This document shows, one piece after another, positions 29,194 through 38,802 of a stretch of 64,000 bases of DNA (its first letter is position 1; each line of letters starts with the position of its first letter). Under the pieces are notes generated by a model. The model had not been told where the DNA came from, did not search any database, and worked only from the letters and a program-made list of their open reading frames with translations. Both the position numbers and the translations under genes were made by a program. Source of the DNA: Litchfieldia stipae (GTDB lineage Bacteria > Bacillota > Bacilli > Bacillales > Bacillaceae_L); the NCBI RefSeq assembly GCF_014837155.1, contig NZ_JACYHA010000006.1:1-64000 (forward strand). Reading direction: 5' to 3'.

Positions 29194-29973
29194 TTACTGT
29201 CCCCCATGACTATGATCATGAGTGATGAGATGTACACCATGACCGTATAGCTCTGACAAATCATGTTCCTTAAATTCATCAAATTCCTTCACATTTCCGT
29301 GAAAGTGTAGATGTTTATTCAAACATGCTACATGTGTTACTTTATCACTTACAGTCCCAACATCATGAGTAACTAGTATAAGCGTCAATCCTAATTGTTT
29401 GTTCAATTCTTCTAATAATTCATAGAAGCCTTGAACAGTCTGAGCGTCAACCCCAACCGTTGGCTCATCTAATATAAGTAATTCTGGGTCACTAACTAAT
29501 GCCCGTGCAATGAATACCCTTTGCTGTTGCCCGCCAGATAGCTCACCAATATTTCGTTCAAGAAATTGGAGCATTCCCACTGATTTAACAGCTTCTTTTA
29601 CTTTTTGTTTATCTTCTGCAGATAGAAATCGAAATAGACCAAGCTTAGACGTAAGTCCGCTTGCTACCACCTCAAATACAGTTGCCGGAAAACCTGTATT
29701 GAAGCTATTTGCTTTCTGTGATACAAAGCCAATCTTGTACTTTTCTTTGAATTTAGAATGATCGATTCCAAACAATTGAATCTTTCCTTGCTGTGGCTTT
29801 AATAAGCCTAAAATACACTTAAGCAAGGTGGATTTACCAGAACCATTTGGACCTACCAAACTTAAAAAAGCTCCCTTGGGAACTATCATGTTAATATCTT
29901 CAAGAACATTTCTATCCTCATATTTAAAAGTTACATGAGAAAGTTCTAAAATAGGTTGCGTTTCATCTTTCAT
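29194..29973 (-). CDS. znuC: Zinc ABC transporter ATP-binding protein
   Basis: 259 residues. Walker A GPNGSGKST (near 40-48), signature LSGGQQQR, Walker B LLILDEP, and a His-rich C-terminus (THDHSHGGQ) that may sense or carry metal. First gene of znuC-znuB-zur, with AAGGTGA before the ATG and a Zur-box palindrome about 30-40 bases upstream. Confidence 0.94.
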   Translation of the reverse strand: MKDETQPILELSHVTFKYEDRNVLEDINMIVPKGAFLSLVGPNGSGKSTLLKCILGLLKPQQGKIQLFGIDHSKFKEKYKIGFVSQKANSFNTGFPATVFEVVASGLTSKLGLFRFLSAEDKQKVKEAVKSVGMLQFLERNIGELSGGQQQRVFIARALVSDPELLILDEPTVGVDAQTVQGFYELLEELNKQLGLTLILVTHDVGTVSDKVTHVACLNKHLHFHGNVKEFDEFKEHDLSELYGHGVHLITHDHSHGGQ

Positions 29974-30001
29974 TACATCACCTTATTATCTATCAAATTA
30001 G

Positions 30002-30014
30002 AATCGTTACGATT
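30002..30014. promoter_or_regulatory. Zur-box-like palindrome upstream of znuC
   Basis: Perfect 13-base palindrome AATCGT-T-ACGATT, 29 bases before the znuC start. It contains the TCGTNACGA-type core of Bacillus Zur sites. Autoregulation by the product of the same operon is the simplest reading. Confidence 0.7.
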
Positions 30015-30132
30015 TACTTAAAGAAGTATACATTAAAATCACTCATTTTGTAAAGCTTCTTTCCTTTATAGCTTTTTTATGCACATTTCAAGAACATTCC
30101 TCATAGAGTTTAATAAGAAAGGTGGGAGTGCA

Positions 30133-30396
30133 TTGAATATATACCAAAAAATTGTTAATCAAAAAATTAAAACACTTACTGTAGAAGAGCTTCTAACATA
30201 CAGTAAGAAATACGACATTTCACTTACTAGACCACAAGCACAAAAAGCTGTTAAATACTTAAAATCAAAAGCTAACACTAAAATTGATATTTTTAACGAT
30301 GAGGAACGAAAAAAAATACTTAAAGAAATTGCAGTAGTTACAAGTCCAGAAGTAGCACGCCAATTAAATAGTCTCTTTAATGAATTCACGAAATAG
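30133..30396 (+). CDS. DUF2624 family protein (YqfT type)
   Basis: 87 residues, basic and helical, beginning at TTG 30133 four bases after GGTGGGAG; the open frame extends upstream to 30079 without a ribosome binding site. The sequence NIYQKIVNQKIKTLTVEELL fits DUF2624. Located between znuC and nfo as yqfT is near nfo in B. subtilis. Function unknown. Confidence 0.8.
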   Translation: MNIYQKIVNQKIKTLTVEELLTYSKKYDISLTRPQAQKAVKYLKSKANTKIDIFNDEERKKILKEIAVVTSPEVARQLNSLFNEFTK

Positions 30397-30401
30397 AAAC
30401 A

Positions 30402-30434
30402 AAGCGGGCTGCCACACAATGTGGGAGTCCGCTT
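30402..30434. terminator. Terminator between the DUF2624 gene and nfo
   Basis: Imperfect stem AAGCGGGCTGCCACAC with GTGGGAGTCCGCTT, then TATTTCTATTT; serves the two convergent genes. Confidence 0.75.
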
Positions 30435-30442
30435 ATTTCTAT

Positions 30443-31336
30443 TTAACCCTGTATGATTTTTTCAAGAAGATTAGGATCAAACTCTTTTTTCGTTAACATG
30501 TCGATTTCAAACTTATATGGAGGCATTTTGCTGTTCTTGTCCTCTCCTACATAAGGTGTTTCAAGGATTTTCGGAACATCCTTAAGTGCATCATGATGAA
30601 CAATATAACTTAATGCATCAAAGCCAATATGCCCAAAACCAATGTTTTCATGACGGTCCTTCTTAGCTCCGCGCTCATTTTTACTATCATTTATATGTAG
30701 GACCTTCAATCGATCTAATCCAATCATTTTATCAAATTGTTCTAGAACTCCGTCAAAATCTTCTACAATATTATAGCCTGCATCATGTGTATGGCAAGTA
30801 TCGAAACAAATAGACATTTTCTCATTATGTGTAACCCCATCAATAATCCTTGCTAATTCTTCGAAGGAGCTTCCACATTCAGAACCCTTTCCGGCCATTG
30901 TTTCAAGAGCGATTTGGACATTCTGATCCTTTGTGATCACTTCATTTAGCCCTTCAATGATTCGATTAATTCCATTATCAACACCAGCACCAACATGAGC
31001 TCCTGGGTGGAGAACAATCTGTCTTGCCCCAAGAGCATCCGTACGTTCAATTTCAGACCTTAAGAACCGAACTCCTAGGTCAAATGTATCTGGGTTACTT
31101 GTATTGCCAATATTAATAATATATGGAGCATGAACAACGATCTCCCCGATGCCATGCTCTGACATATGTGCAAGACCTGCTTCAATATTTAAATCTTCAA
31201 TTTTCTTACGTCTTGTATTTTGGGGTGCACCCGTATAGATCATAAAAGTGTTAGAACCATAGCCCACTGCTTCTTCACTTGCAGCTAAGAGCATTTTCTT
31301 GCCACTCATTGATACGTGAGAACCTATTTTCAACAT
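30443..31336 (-). CDS. nfo: Endonuclease IV (AP endonuclease)
   Basis: Zn-dependent AP endonuclease for base excision repair. 297 residues, as in B. subtilis. The start ATG is at 31336 after GGGAG; the open frame extends further up with no support. TIM-barrel metal ligands appear in [24 protein letters not shown] and HINDSK, with the final LETPYVGED. It lies 51 bases after cshB on the same strand. Confidence 0.95.
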   Translation of the reverse strand: MLKIGSHVSMSGKKMLLAASEEAVGYGSNTFMIYTGAPQNTRRKKIEDLNIEAGLAHMSEHGIGEIVVHAPYIINIGNTSNPDTFDLGVRFLRSEIERTDALGARQIVLHPGAHVGAGVDNGINRIIEGLNEVITKDQNVQIALETMAGKGSECGSSFEELARIIDGVTHNEKMSICFDTCHTHDAGYNIVEDFDGVLEQFDKMIGLDRLKVLHINDSKNERGAKKDRHENIGFGHIGFDALSYIVHHDALKDVPKILETPYVGEDKNSKMPPYKFEIDMLTKKEFDPNLLEKIIQG

Positions 31337-31387
31337 TTTCTTCACTCCCATTCTTTCTCCCTTTTTTTTCATTGCTTCAACCATCGT

Positions 31388-32707
31388 TTATTTGTTATTT
31401 CTTTTTTTGATTCTTCTTTCACGCTGTTTAATACTATCCATTTCTCTAGTCATTTTCTTCTTATATCCAGGCTTTACTTTGCTTGGCTTTCGAACAAAGC
31501 TTTTTGCCTTTTCATCAATTTCATCACTTTGTCTTTGTCGTGTTTTTCGACGATTTCGTTCACCAACTTTTACAAATTCGTCCTTTTCAACGTCAATGTT
31601 TGTGAACGTAATACCCATCTTCTCTAATTTAACTAGTGCATCCTCATCTGATGGTTCATAGATTGTAGCTGCGACACCAGAGAATCCTGCACGTGCTGTT
31701 CTTCCAACACGATGGACATAGAAATCTAAGTCTGAAGGTAGCTCATAGTTAATAACATGACTAACACCCTCTATATCAATTCCTCTTGCAGCTAAGTCTG
31801 TTGCTACAACAAATTGATATTCAAGCTCTGTTACCTGCTTCATCACTTTTTTACGTTCTCTTGGGCTTAAACCTCCATGAATTCGACCAACTCGAAGTCC
31901 TTTTTCAAGTAGACCATCGGCAACCTTATCAGCCATTTTCTTCGTATTAGTAAATACAATCGCTAAATACGGATTATACAGCGTGAGCATCTCATGTAAT
32001 AAGTCTATTTTTTTTCGATGTCTTAACGGTATTAATACATGCTCCACTTTCGCAGCTGTTGCTTGCTTCGGAGCAACATGTGTATATCTCGGATTATCCA
32101 TATATTTCTTTAAAAATGGTTTTAATTTCTCTGGAATGGTTGCAGAGAACACAAGAATTTGCAGCTTCTCTACCATTTTCGCAGCAATTTGGTCCACATC
32201 ATTAATAAATCCCATGTCGAGCATTAAATCAGCTTCATCGACTACTAAAGTTTTAGCTGTATGAACAAATAAGGCCTGTTCTTTAACAAGGTCATTGATT
32301 CTACCTGGAGTCCCAACGACAATATGCGGTTGAGTCTTTAGCTTTTCAATCGTTCGTTGCTTGTCCGTGCCACCAACAAATAATTTTGAGGTTATTTGTT
32401 GTTCACCTTCAGTATGTTTAATCACTTTTACAACTTCTTGGTGAATCTGTGTTGCTAGTTCCCTTGTAGGCGCAGTAATAACCACTTGAACCTCTTGTGA
32501 CAAGGAATGAACCTTATCAATGATTGGTAACAAATATGCATGAGTCTTCCCTGTTCCCGTTTGTGATTGCCCAATTGCACTTTCACCACGATGAATAGTC
32601 GGAATCAATCGTTCTTGAATTTCTGTCGGTTTAGTAAATCCCAACTCTTTAATTGCTTCAATAATAAAAGGTTGGAACTGAAATCTTTTAAATTGGTTTG
32701 TATCCAT
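31388..32707 (-). CDS. cshB: DEAD-box RNA helicase CshB
   Basis: 439 residues, close to B. subtilis CshB. Q-motif FTKPTEIQ, motif I QTGTGKT (near 48), Ia PTRELA, II VDEADLML, III SAT, VI HRVGRTARAG. The tail after about residue 375 is strongly basic (Lys/Arg), an RNA-binding extension. Likely roles are cold-adaptive translation and RNA turnover. GAGGGATT precedes the ATG. Confidence 0.95.
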   Translation of the reverse strand: MDTNQFKRFQFQPFIIEAIKELGFTKPTEIQERLIPTIHRGESAIGQSQTGTGKTHAYLLPIIDKVHSLSQEVQVVITAPTRELATQIHQEVVKVIKHTEGEQQITSKLFVGGTDKQRTIEKLKTQPHIVVGTPGRINDLVKEQALFVHTAKTLVVDEADLMLDMGFINDVDQIAAKMVEKLQILVFSATIPEKLKPFLKKYMDNPRYTHVAPKQATAAKVEHVLIPLRHRKKIDLLHEMLTLYNPYLAIVFTNTKKMADKVADGLLEKGLRVGRIHGGLSPRERKKVMKQVTELEYQFVVATDLAARGIDIEGVSHVINYELPSDLDFYVHRVGRTARAGFSGVAATIYEPSDEDALVKLEKMGITFTNIDVEKDEFVKVGERNRRKTRQRQSDEIDEKAKSFVRKPSKVKPGYKKKMTREMDSIKQRERRIKKRNNK

Positions 32708-32974
32708 TTTTATAAATCCCTCATTTTATAGCATTTAATATGCTTATTCTTCCTTAAAACGTACAAGTTTAACACAACAAACCATTATATCTGATTTTGA
32801 TAAAAAAAACCAATACAACCATTATTTTAACTTTCGCCTATTCTATTTAAACCTTAAACACATCCTAACGTTCGTGCATACCTTAAGGTGAAGGATTAAA
32901 TAAATGATCGGTATATCACCCTAGTCTCTTAACTTAAATCTTTCGTATTTACATGAAAGGAAGGAGGAACAACT

Positions 32975-33604
32975 ATGTTTTTTCCTGGAAGAGGAATGCC
33001 TCGTGGAATGGGTATGGGGATGAACCCAGGACCTATGATGGGACCATCTATGCCCACTCAAGCAATGAATAGAAGTGGTGGAGGCTTTCTCAGTAAATTA
33101 CTATCTGGTTTCAAAGGTGGGAGTGCTGCACCAACTGGAATGATGCCAGGTGCAATGAACCCTACAAATTTCATGGGTGGGCCAGGCTCATTTATGGGGG
33201 CTGGTTTTAACGCTGCAAATGCAGCAAATGTTGCTACTTCTGCTTCAGGGGCCGCTAACGCCGCTTCTACCTTAAAAGGATTAACAAATCCTGCTAACCT
33301 AGGAGCCATCTTAGGTAACGTTCAGAAAGCACTCCACACTGCCGAATCAGTCATGCCAATGGTACAGCAATATGGGCCATTAGTTAAAAATATCCCATCT
33401 ATGATCAAGCTGTATCGAGAGTTAAATAGTAGTAATTCAGAAGAAGATACATCAACTGAAGAAAAGCAAACTGAAAAGAAAAAAAGTAGACCTGAGAACA
33501 CAGCTGAAGCTCATGCAGAAGATGATGGCCGTGACGTACCAAAAACGACTACTAAGTCAAGCACAACAAAAACTGGGCAATCTGTTCCTAGACTGTATAT
33601 CTAA
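32975..33604 (+). CDS. YqfQ/VrrA family protein
   Basis: 209 residues. The N-terminus is a Gly/Met/Pro-rich low-complexity stretch (RGMGMGMNPGPMMG); an Ala/Asn-rich middle follows (NAANAANVATSASGAANAAS), then a helical core (VQKALHTAESVMPMVQQYGP) and a charged Glu/Lys/Thr tail. This fits YqfQ and the B. anthracis VrrA protein, whose gene holds a well-known variable-number repeat. GGAAGGAGG precedes the ATG. Function unknown; possibly spore- or surface-associated. The 267 bases before it hold no gene I can see. Confidence 0.85.
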   Translation: MFFPGRGMPRGMGMGMNPGPMMGPSMPTQAMNRSGGGFLSKLLSGFKGGSAAPTGMMPGAMNPTNFMGGPGSFMGAGFNAANAANVATSASGAANAASTLKGLTNPANLGAILGNVQKALHTAESVMPMVQQYGPLVKNIPSMIKLYRELNSSNSEEDTSTEEKQTEKKKSRPENTAEAHAEDDGRDVPKTTTKSSTTKTGQSVPRLYI

Positions 33605-33708
33605 TATAGGTATATCAGCTTTGAAATTTGCACCTTACTCAGCTATAATATAAGAGATTAAGAGATTAGCGATTGTCTCTATCGTCTTAACCTGAGGAGG
33701 TCAAAACA

Positions 33709-34650
33709 ATGGAAGTCATCAAAATTGCACCACGTGGTTATTGCTATGGTGTTGTTGATGCAATGGTTATTGCAAAAAATGCAGCATTAGATAAATCTCT
33801 ACCTAGACCTATTTTCATCCTAGGGATGATTGTTCATAATAAACATGTAACAGACGCATTCGAAGAAGAAGGCATCATTACACTAGATGGAGAAAACCGA
33901 CTTGATATCCTTAAAAATGTCAATGAAGGTACCGTTATTTTCACCGCACATGGTGTATCTCCGGAAGTAAAAAAACTAGCAAAAGAAAAAGGACTTGTCA
34001 CGATAGATGCAACTTGTCCTGATGTTACAAAAACGCATGATTTAATCGAAGAAAAGACAGCAGAAGGCCATCACATTATTTACATTGGTAAGAAGGGGCA
34101 CCCTGAGCCAGAAGGGGCGGTAGGTGTAGCTCCTAATCAAGTTCATCTTGTTGAAACCCTCGAGGACGTTGAACAGTTGAACCTATCAAATGAAAAATTA
34201 ATTGTGACAAACCAAACGACGATGAGTCAATGGGATGTTCAACATATAATGGACCGAGTACAAGAAAAATATCCACAAACTGAAATTCACCGTGAGATTT
34301 GTCTGGCTACTCAAGTTCGCCAGGAAGCTGTAGCAAATCAAGCATCTGCTGCTGATGTAACAATCGTTGTAGGTGATCCTAAGAGTAATAACTCGAACCG
34401 ATTAGCACAGGTTTCATTAGAAATTGCTGGAACAACAGCATACAGAGTAGCTGATGTAAGTGAAATACAAGTGGAATGGTTAATGAACGCTAAGAATGTT
34501 GCTGTTACTGCAGGTGCTTCTACTCCTACTCCAATCACAAAGGAAGTCATTACATTTCTAGAACAGTTCGATCCTACTGATGAATCAACTTGGAAAAGAG
34601 AGCGTAGTGTACCACTTCATAAGATTTTGCCGAAAGTGAAAACAAAATAG
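33709..34650 (+). CDS. ispH: 4-hydroxy-3-methylbut-2-enyl diphosphate reductase
   Basis: [4Fe-4S] reductase making IPP and DMAPP from HMBPP, the last step of the MEP pathway. 313 residues with cluster cysteines in APRGYCYGV (residue 13), DATCPDV (near 103) and [10 protein letters not shown] (near 203). TAHGVSPEV carries a substrate-binding His. GAGGAGG precedes the ATG. Monocistronic with its own terminator. Confidence 0.96.
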   Translation: MEVIKIAPRGYCYGVVDAMVIAKNAALDKSLPRPIFILGMIVHNKHVTDAFEEEGIITLDGENRLDILKNVNEGTVIFTAHGVSPEVKKLAKEKGLVTIDATCPDVTKTHDLIEEKTAEGHHIIYIGKKGHPEPEGAVGVAPNQVHLVETLEDVEQLNLSNEKLIVTNQTTMSQWDVQHIMDRVQEKYPQTEIHREICLATQVRQEAVANQASAADVTIVVGDPKSNNSNRLAQVSLEIAGTTAYRVADVSEIQVEWLMNAKNVAVTAGASTPTPITKEVITFLEQFDPTDESTWKRERSVPLHKILPKVKTK

Positions 34651-34668
34651 CTTTCATTGTCCAATTCG

Positions 34669-34696
34669 AAAAAGAGGCTAAAATAGCCTCTTTTTT
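34669..34696. terminator. Bidirectional terminator between ispH and nif3-like gene
   Basis: Stem AAAGAGGCTA (671-680) with TAGCCTCTTT (684-693) and a 3-base loop, T-run on the plus side and A-run giving T-run on the minus side. Confidence 0.92.
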
Positions 34697-34708
34697 ATGT
34701 ATATATCC

Positions 34709-35521
34709 TTACATAAATACGAATGGGTCTGTAGATGGTTCTGAAGCGAAGACATGAATATCCCACTTTTTGTTGCTAATCATAACTGATAATTTATCAG
34801 CTACCCCTTTTTTCATTATTTGCTCAATATGATGTCCTGGATCGACGACTGACAACCCCATCATCAACGCATCGTGTGCTACATGATAATAGAGATCCCC
34901 TGTTACCAACACATCAGCGCCTTTGAACTTCGCTTCTGATATATATTTGTTACCATCTCCACCTAAGACAGCAACCTTTTTGATCATTTTGTCTAATACT
35001 CCTACCACCCTTACTCCGTTCACACCTAAAGCTACTTTGACATGGTCTGCAAATTCGCTTAACGTCATTTCAGTCGATAAATTCCCAATTCTTCCTAATC
35101 CATACTCCTTCCCTTGTTCTGTATAGGATGGAGAAAGGATCTGAAGTTGCTCTAACTGCAACGCATTCGCCAATAAATCATTTACTCCGCCTTCAGCCAC
35201 ATCTAAGTTTGTATGAGCAGCATAAATAGCTATATCATGCTTGATACATGTTTCAACGATTCTCCCCACTGCTGTGTCTGTTTGAATATGCTTTAGTGGA
35301 CGGAAAATAAGTGGGTGATGGGCAATAATCAAATCAACATTTTTTGAAATAGCTTCCTCTACCACCTCTTCTGTCACATCCAAGGCAATCATCACTTGTT
35401 GCACCTTCTTATTCAATGTCCCTAGTTGCAAACCAATTTTGTCTCCTTCAAGTGCTAATTTCTTTGGTGAAAAAGTTTCAAATAATTGGATTACCTCATG
35501 GCCATTAGGAATTTTGCTCAT
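34709..35521 (-). CDS. Nif3-like dinuclear metal centre protein, compact form
   Basis: 270 residues. Metal ligands include IIAHHPLIF (near 67-71), AAHTNLD (near 101-105) and the C-terminal DPGHHIEQ. B. subtilis YqfO is about 373 residues because it carries an inserted PII/CutA-like domain of about 100 residues in the middle; here the two halves run on directly, as in E. coli YbgI. Proposed roles in the family include GTP cyclohydrolase I type 2-like or chaperone functions, none settled. The gene overlaps the 3' end of trmK by 17 bases, as in B. subtilis. Confidence 0.92.
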   Translation of the reverse strand: MSKIPNGHEVIQLFETFSPKKLALEGDKIGLQLGTLNKKVQQVMIALDVTEEVVEEAISKNVDLIIAHHPLIFRPLKHIQTDTAVGRIVETCIKHDIAIYAAHTNLDVAEGGVNDLLANALQLEQLQILSPSYTEQGKEYGLGRIGNLSTEMTLSEFADHVKVALGVNGVRVVGVLDKMIKKVAVLGGDGNKYISEAKFKGADVLVTGDLYYHVAHDALMMGLSVVDPGHHIEQIMKKGVADKLSVMISNKKWDIHVFASEPSTDPFVFM

Positions 35522-36221
35522 CTAATACCTCCTTTAAAATCGCTAATTTACCCTCTATTTCATTTTGTTTCTTCATATTTTCAGCAGTTGGCTCCGCCTG
35601 CTGTAGATTAGTTAAGATTGTCATCCAATGCTGTTTCTCATGAGTCCACTTTTTAATAAAAGCTTCATTTTTTTCTTTTAACAAAAAAGGCCCAAGTAAT
35701 AACCCAGCTTCTATATCATCATATGGCTTCTCAGGATTTCCACGATCGGCAACGATAATTTCGTAGATCTTTCCATCCTCTTCAAGGATTGTTTCAGAGG
35801 TGATCTCCCAGCCCTCTGCTAACAACCACTTTCTTATATTAATTGCTCCTATATTAGGCTGAAGAATCAACCTAGAGACACCCTCGAGTTTTCTAGAGCC
35901 TTCTTCTAGGATAGTAGTAATCAAAGTGCCACCCATCCCTGCAATCGTAATACAATCAACCTCATTAGGATCAATGACCTCTAAGCCATTACCTTTCCTT
36001 ACTTCAATGACATCTGCAAGATTGGATTTCATCACTTGTTCCTGTGCCGAGCGAAATGGCCCCTCATTTATCTCTCCTGCAATCGCTGAAACAATCTGAC
36101 CTTTTAAATAAGCATAACAAGGTAAGTATGCATGATCTGATCCTATATCAGCTAAGATCGAATCTGAGGGAATATTTGAGGCAACTGCTTCAAGTCGTTT
36201 TGATAATTGTAATTCGTTCAT
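35505..36221 (-). CDS. trmK: tRNA (adenine-22-N1)-methyltransferase
   Basis: SAM-dependent enzyme methylating A22 in bacterial tRNAs. 238 residues, the B. subtilis length. SAM motif ADIGSDHAYLP (near 24-34), then ITIAGMGGTLI (near 91-101) and the NPPY-like LILQPN. The ATG at 36221 follows GGTG; a frame to 36266 lacks support. A C-terminal coiled-coil tail (about 165-238) fits the family. Upstream of nif3 in one unit. Confidence 0.94.
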   Translation of the reverse strand: MNELQLSKRLEAVASNIPSDSILADIGSDHAYLPCYAYLKGQIVSAIAGEINEGPFRSAQEQVMKSNLADVIEVRKGNGLEVIDPNEVDCITIAGMGGTLITTILEEGSRKLEGVSRLILQPNIGAINIRKWLLAEGWEITSETILEEDGKIYEIIVADRGNPEKPYDDIEAGLLLGPFLLKEKNEAFIKKWTHEKQHWMTILTNLQQAEPTAENMKKQNEIEGKLAILKEVLDEQNS

Positions 36222-36318
36222 TTTCACACCACATTTATTTATATTTTCATCAAATACATTATACAAAAACTTAAGATGAAAGAAAAATGAAAGAAAAATC
36301 GAGTCATCTTCATATAAT

Positions 36319-36390
36319 CAAAAAAGCCTCCTAATAGGAAATGCCTGACACCCTTCATAAATCGGTGCCAGGCATCTTCTAGGAGAGCCC
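36319..36390 (-). terminator. Composite hairpin: REP-like palindrome inside the cccA terminator
   Basis: Inner arms ATGCCTGACACC (341-352) and GGTGCCAGGCAT (363-374), outer arms GCCTCCTA (326-333) and TAGGAGAGC (380-388). On the minus strand the hairpin is followed by GGCTTTTTTGATT, so it ends cccA. The inner part is related to the palindrome at 15655-15667. Confidence 0.85.
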
Positions 36391-36408
36391 TTACATCAAA
36401 AGCTATGA

Positions 36409-36762
36409 TTATAATTCACTTAACCAAGTGATCATGTCTTCAAGCTGCTCATCAGGTACAAGTCCGCCCTGCATGATGCCTTTACCTTCTTTTAGAATAG
36501 TCTCAATTTCCGCGGCATCATATCTTTCGCTAACACCGTGTAAGTCGGGACCAACACCACCAGACATATCAACACCATGACAGGCAGAACATTTCCCTTG
36601 ATAAATTTCTTCAGGAGAAGCTGCTGCTGTTTCCTCTGGTGCTGCTTCACCGTCACTCGCAAGTTCTTTCATGTTTCCTAATCCGTTAAATGAAAATAGG
36701 AACATAAGTCCGATTCCTAATACAGCAATTACTGCAAATGGAATTAATGGATTACGGTTCAT
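36409..36762 (-). CDS. cccA: Membrane-anchored cytochrome c550
   Basis: Small membrane-bound c-type cytochrome of the respiratory chain. 117 residues: an N-terminal transmembrane helix (about 5-27), an acidic linker, haem motif CSACH (near 60-64) and the distal Met ligand in GIMQGGLVP. Start ATG at 36762 after GGGAGG; upstream codons are unsupported. Located near sigA, as in B. subtilis. Confidence 0.95.
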   Translation of the reverse strand: MNRNPLIPFAVIAVLGIGLMFLFSFNGLGNMKELASDGEAAPEETAAASPEEIYQGKCSACHGVDMSGGVGPDLHGVSERYDAAEIETILKEGKGIMQGGLVPDEQLEDMITWLSEL

Positions 36763-36989
36763 TCCTTTACCTCCCTTATGTAAATACTCATGATTCATAT
36801 ATAAATTATATTCAAACAATTTCTATTTTACTTTAATTTGTAGAGAAGTGAAAGTCCAAATTGTACAAGTTGTTCAAATATCTTTCAAATTTCCTGTTGA
36901 TAAATGGTATATCTTCAATTTTCCACTAAATTGATGTTATTATTTATTTATAAGCATTGATTTTTTTAAATGATTATTTTCTAATAATT

Positions 36990-37544
36990 TTAAATAATGA
37001 AATTCCATTTTATAAATGTTATAATAATCAATAGCAAGCCTAATACACTTGAGATTAGAAAGTACTTCTTTTTTAAAAATATCCCTAAACATAACCATAG
37101 AATGGTATGAAGCATGACGGTAACTAACATTGCATATTGATTATCAATAAATAGACGATCACATATGTGAACTGAAGCAAAAAGAAAAATTATCGCACCT
37201 ATAATATAGGAAAAATGCTGTAATAACTGATTTTTGCGGAAAATAACAGCCCCCAGAACACAGATAATTATAAAAATACTAAAAATGACGATTTGCAAAA
37301 CCAAATTTATTTCAGTAAAATAAGTGACAAGAAATGAAATGAGTAGCAACAAAAAAATAGCGATGCTTGGAATAATTGTTTTTCTTGCTTTTTTCTTTTC
37401 TCCGCTTTCTGCATTTAGGAGCTCTTGATTGCCCTCGGTATAAAGAGTAAGTAGAAAATTACAATATTCCTCTGGTAGAAGTCTTGATTGCTTCCAATCC
37501 GTTATTTCTTTTATAATGATTTGTTTTCTAATTTTGTCATCCAT
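36990..37544 (-). CDS. Predicted multi-pass membrane protein next to sigA
   Basis: 184 residues. A cytosolic N-terminal region (about 1-55) with the phrase WKQSRLLPEEYCNFLLTLY, resembling the start of DUF2157-type proteins, then about six hydrophobic helices with few charged residues. AT-rich. AGAGGT precedes the ATG. I cannot assign a function; no such gene lies at this place in B. subtilis as I remember it. The 227 bases between it and cccA show no further gene. Confidence 0.75.
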   Translation of the reverse strand: MDDKIRKQIIIKEITDWKQSRLLPEEYCNFLLTLYTEGNQELLNAESGEKKKARKTIIPSIAIFLLLLISFLVTYFTEINLVLQIVIFSIFIIICVLGAVIFRKNQLLQHFSYIIGAIIFLFASVHICDRLFIDNQYAMLVTVMLHTILWLCLGIFLKKKYFLISSVLGLLLIIITFIKWNFII

Positions 37545-37573
37545 TTGGTACCTCTTTTAAAAACCTATAATAA

Positions 37574-37614
37574 TAAAAAGATGACTCAAAGAAAGTAAGT
37601 CCTATGAGTCATCC
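37574..37614 (-). terminator. Terminator after sigA
   Basis: Stem GATGACTCA (580-588) with TGAGTCATC (605-613), followed on the minus strand by TTTTTATT. Confidence 0.92.
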
Positions 37615-37630
37615 ATTATCAAACCATATT

Positions 37631-38755
37631 TTATTCTAAGAAATCCTTTAAACGTTTACTACGGCTTGGATGGCGTAATTTACGTAGAGCTTTTGCTTCA
37701 ATTTGACGGATACGTTCACGTGTAACACCAAATACTTTACCTACTTCTTCAAGTGTGCGAGTTCTTCCGTCATCAAGACCAAAGCGCAGACGTAATACAT
37801 TTTCTTCACGATCTGTTAATGTATCTAGTACATCTTCAAGCTGCTCTTTAAGAAGCTCATATGCAGCGTGCTCTGAAGGAGAAGTAGCATCCTGATCTTC
37901 GATAAAGTCACCTAAGTGTGAATCATCCTCTTCACCAATCGGTGTCTCTAATGAAACAGGCTCTTGAGCAATTTTTAGAATTTCACGGACTTTTTCTGGT
38001 GTTAAATCCATATCCTCACCAATTTCTTCAGGTGAAGGCTCACGTCCAAGATCTTGAAGTAATTGACGCTGTACTCTAATTAATTTGTTAATAGTTTCAA
38101 CCATATGAACAGGAATACGGATTGTTCTTGCTTGGTCGGCAATCGCACGAGTAATCGCTTGACGAATCCACCATGTCGCATACGTACTGAATTTATATCC
38201 TTTACGGTAATCAAATTTTTCAACAGCTTTAATAAGACCCATATTTCCTTCTTGAATCAAGTCAAGGAATAACATTCCACGACCAACATAACGTTTTGCA
38301 ATACTTACAACAAGACGTAAATTTGCTTCTGCTAAGCGTCGTTTTGCTTCCTCATCGCCATCTTCAATACGTTTAGCTAACGAAATTTCATCATCAGCAG
38401 ATAGTAAATCAACTCGGCCAATTTCTTTTAGATACATTCTTACAGGGTCGTTAATCTTTACTCCAGGAGGAACACTTAAATCGTTTAAATCAAATTCCTC
38501 TTCCTTAGCCAATTGTTGAACATTAGGATCAGCTTCTTCATCACTTTCACCTAGTAATTCAACACCTTGCTCTCCAAGGAACTCATAATACTCATCTAAT
38601 TGATCTGACTCTACTTCAAATCCAGACATTTTCTCTGCAATTTCCTCGTATGTCAGAACACCTCGTTTTTTACCAAGTTCAGTTAATTGGTCTTTTACTT
38701 GATCAATTGTAATTTCTGTTTCCATTTCTTTAGAACGTGCTGACTTTTCAGCCAT
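37631..38755 (-). CDS. sigA: RNA polymerase primary sigma factor SigA (RpoD)
   Basis: Main vegetative sigma factor, about 374 residues. Acidic region 1.1 (about 1-90), region 1.2-2 with [13 protein letters not shown] and [15 protein letters not shown], region 2.4 [14 protein letters not shown], region 3 and region 4.2 helix-turn-helix [20 protein letters not shown]. It is almost the same as B. subtilis SigA over regions 2-4. Start ATG at 38755 after AAAGGAGGGG. It is 47 bases after dnaG, the classic dnaG-sigA operon. Confidence 0.98.
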   Translation of the reverse strand: MAEKSARSKEMETEITIDQVKDQLTELGKKRGVLTYEEIAEKMSGFEVESDQLDEYYEFLGEQGVELLGESDEEADPNVQQLAKEEEFDLNDLSVPPGVKINDPVRMYLKEIGRVDLLSADDEISLAKRIEDGDEEAKRRLAEANLRLVVSIAKRYVGRGMLFLDLIQEGNMGLIKAVEKFDYRKGYKFSTYATWWIRQAITRAIADQARTIRIPVHMVETINKLIRVQRQLLQDLGREPSPEEIGEDMDLTPEKVREILKIAQEPVSLETPIGEEDDSHLGDFIEDQDATSPSEHAAYELLKEQLEDVLDTLTDREENVLRLRFGLDDGRTRTLEEVGKVFGVTRERIRQIEAKALRKLRHPSRSKRLKDFLE

Positions 38756-38802
38756 AAGTTCCCCTCCTTTCAAAACTAGTGAGCTTTAGAGGTTAATTAC
38801 AC

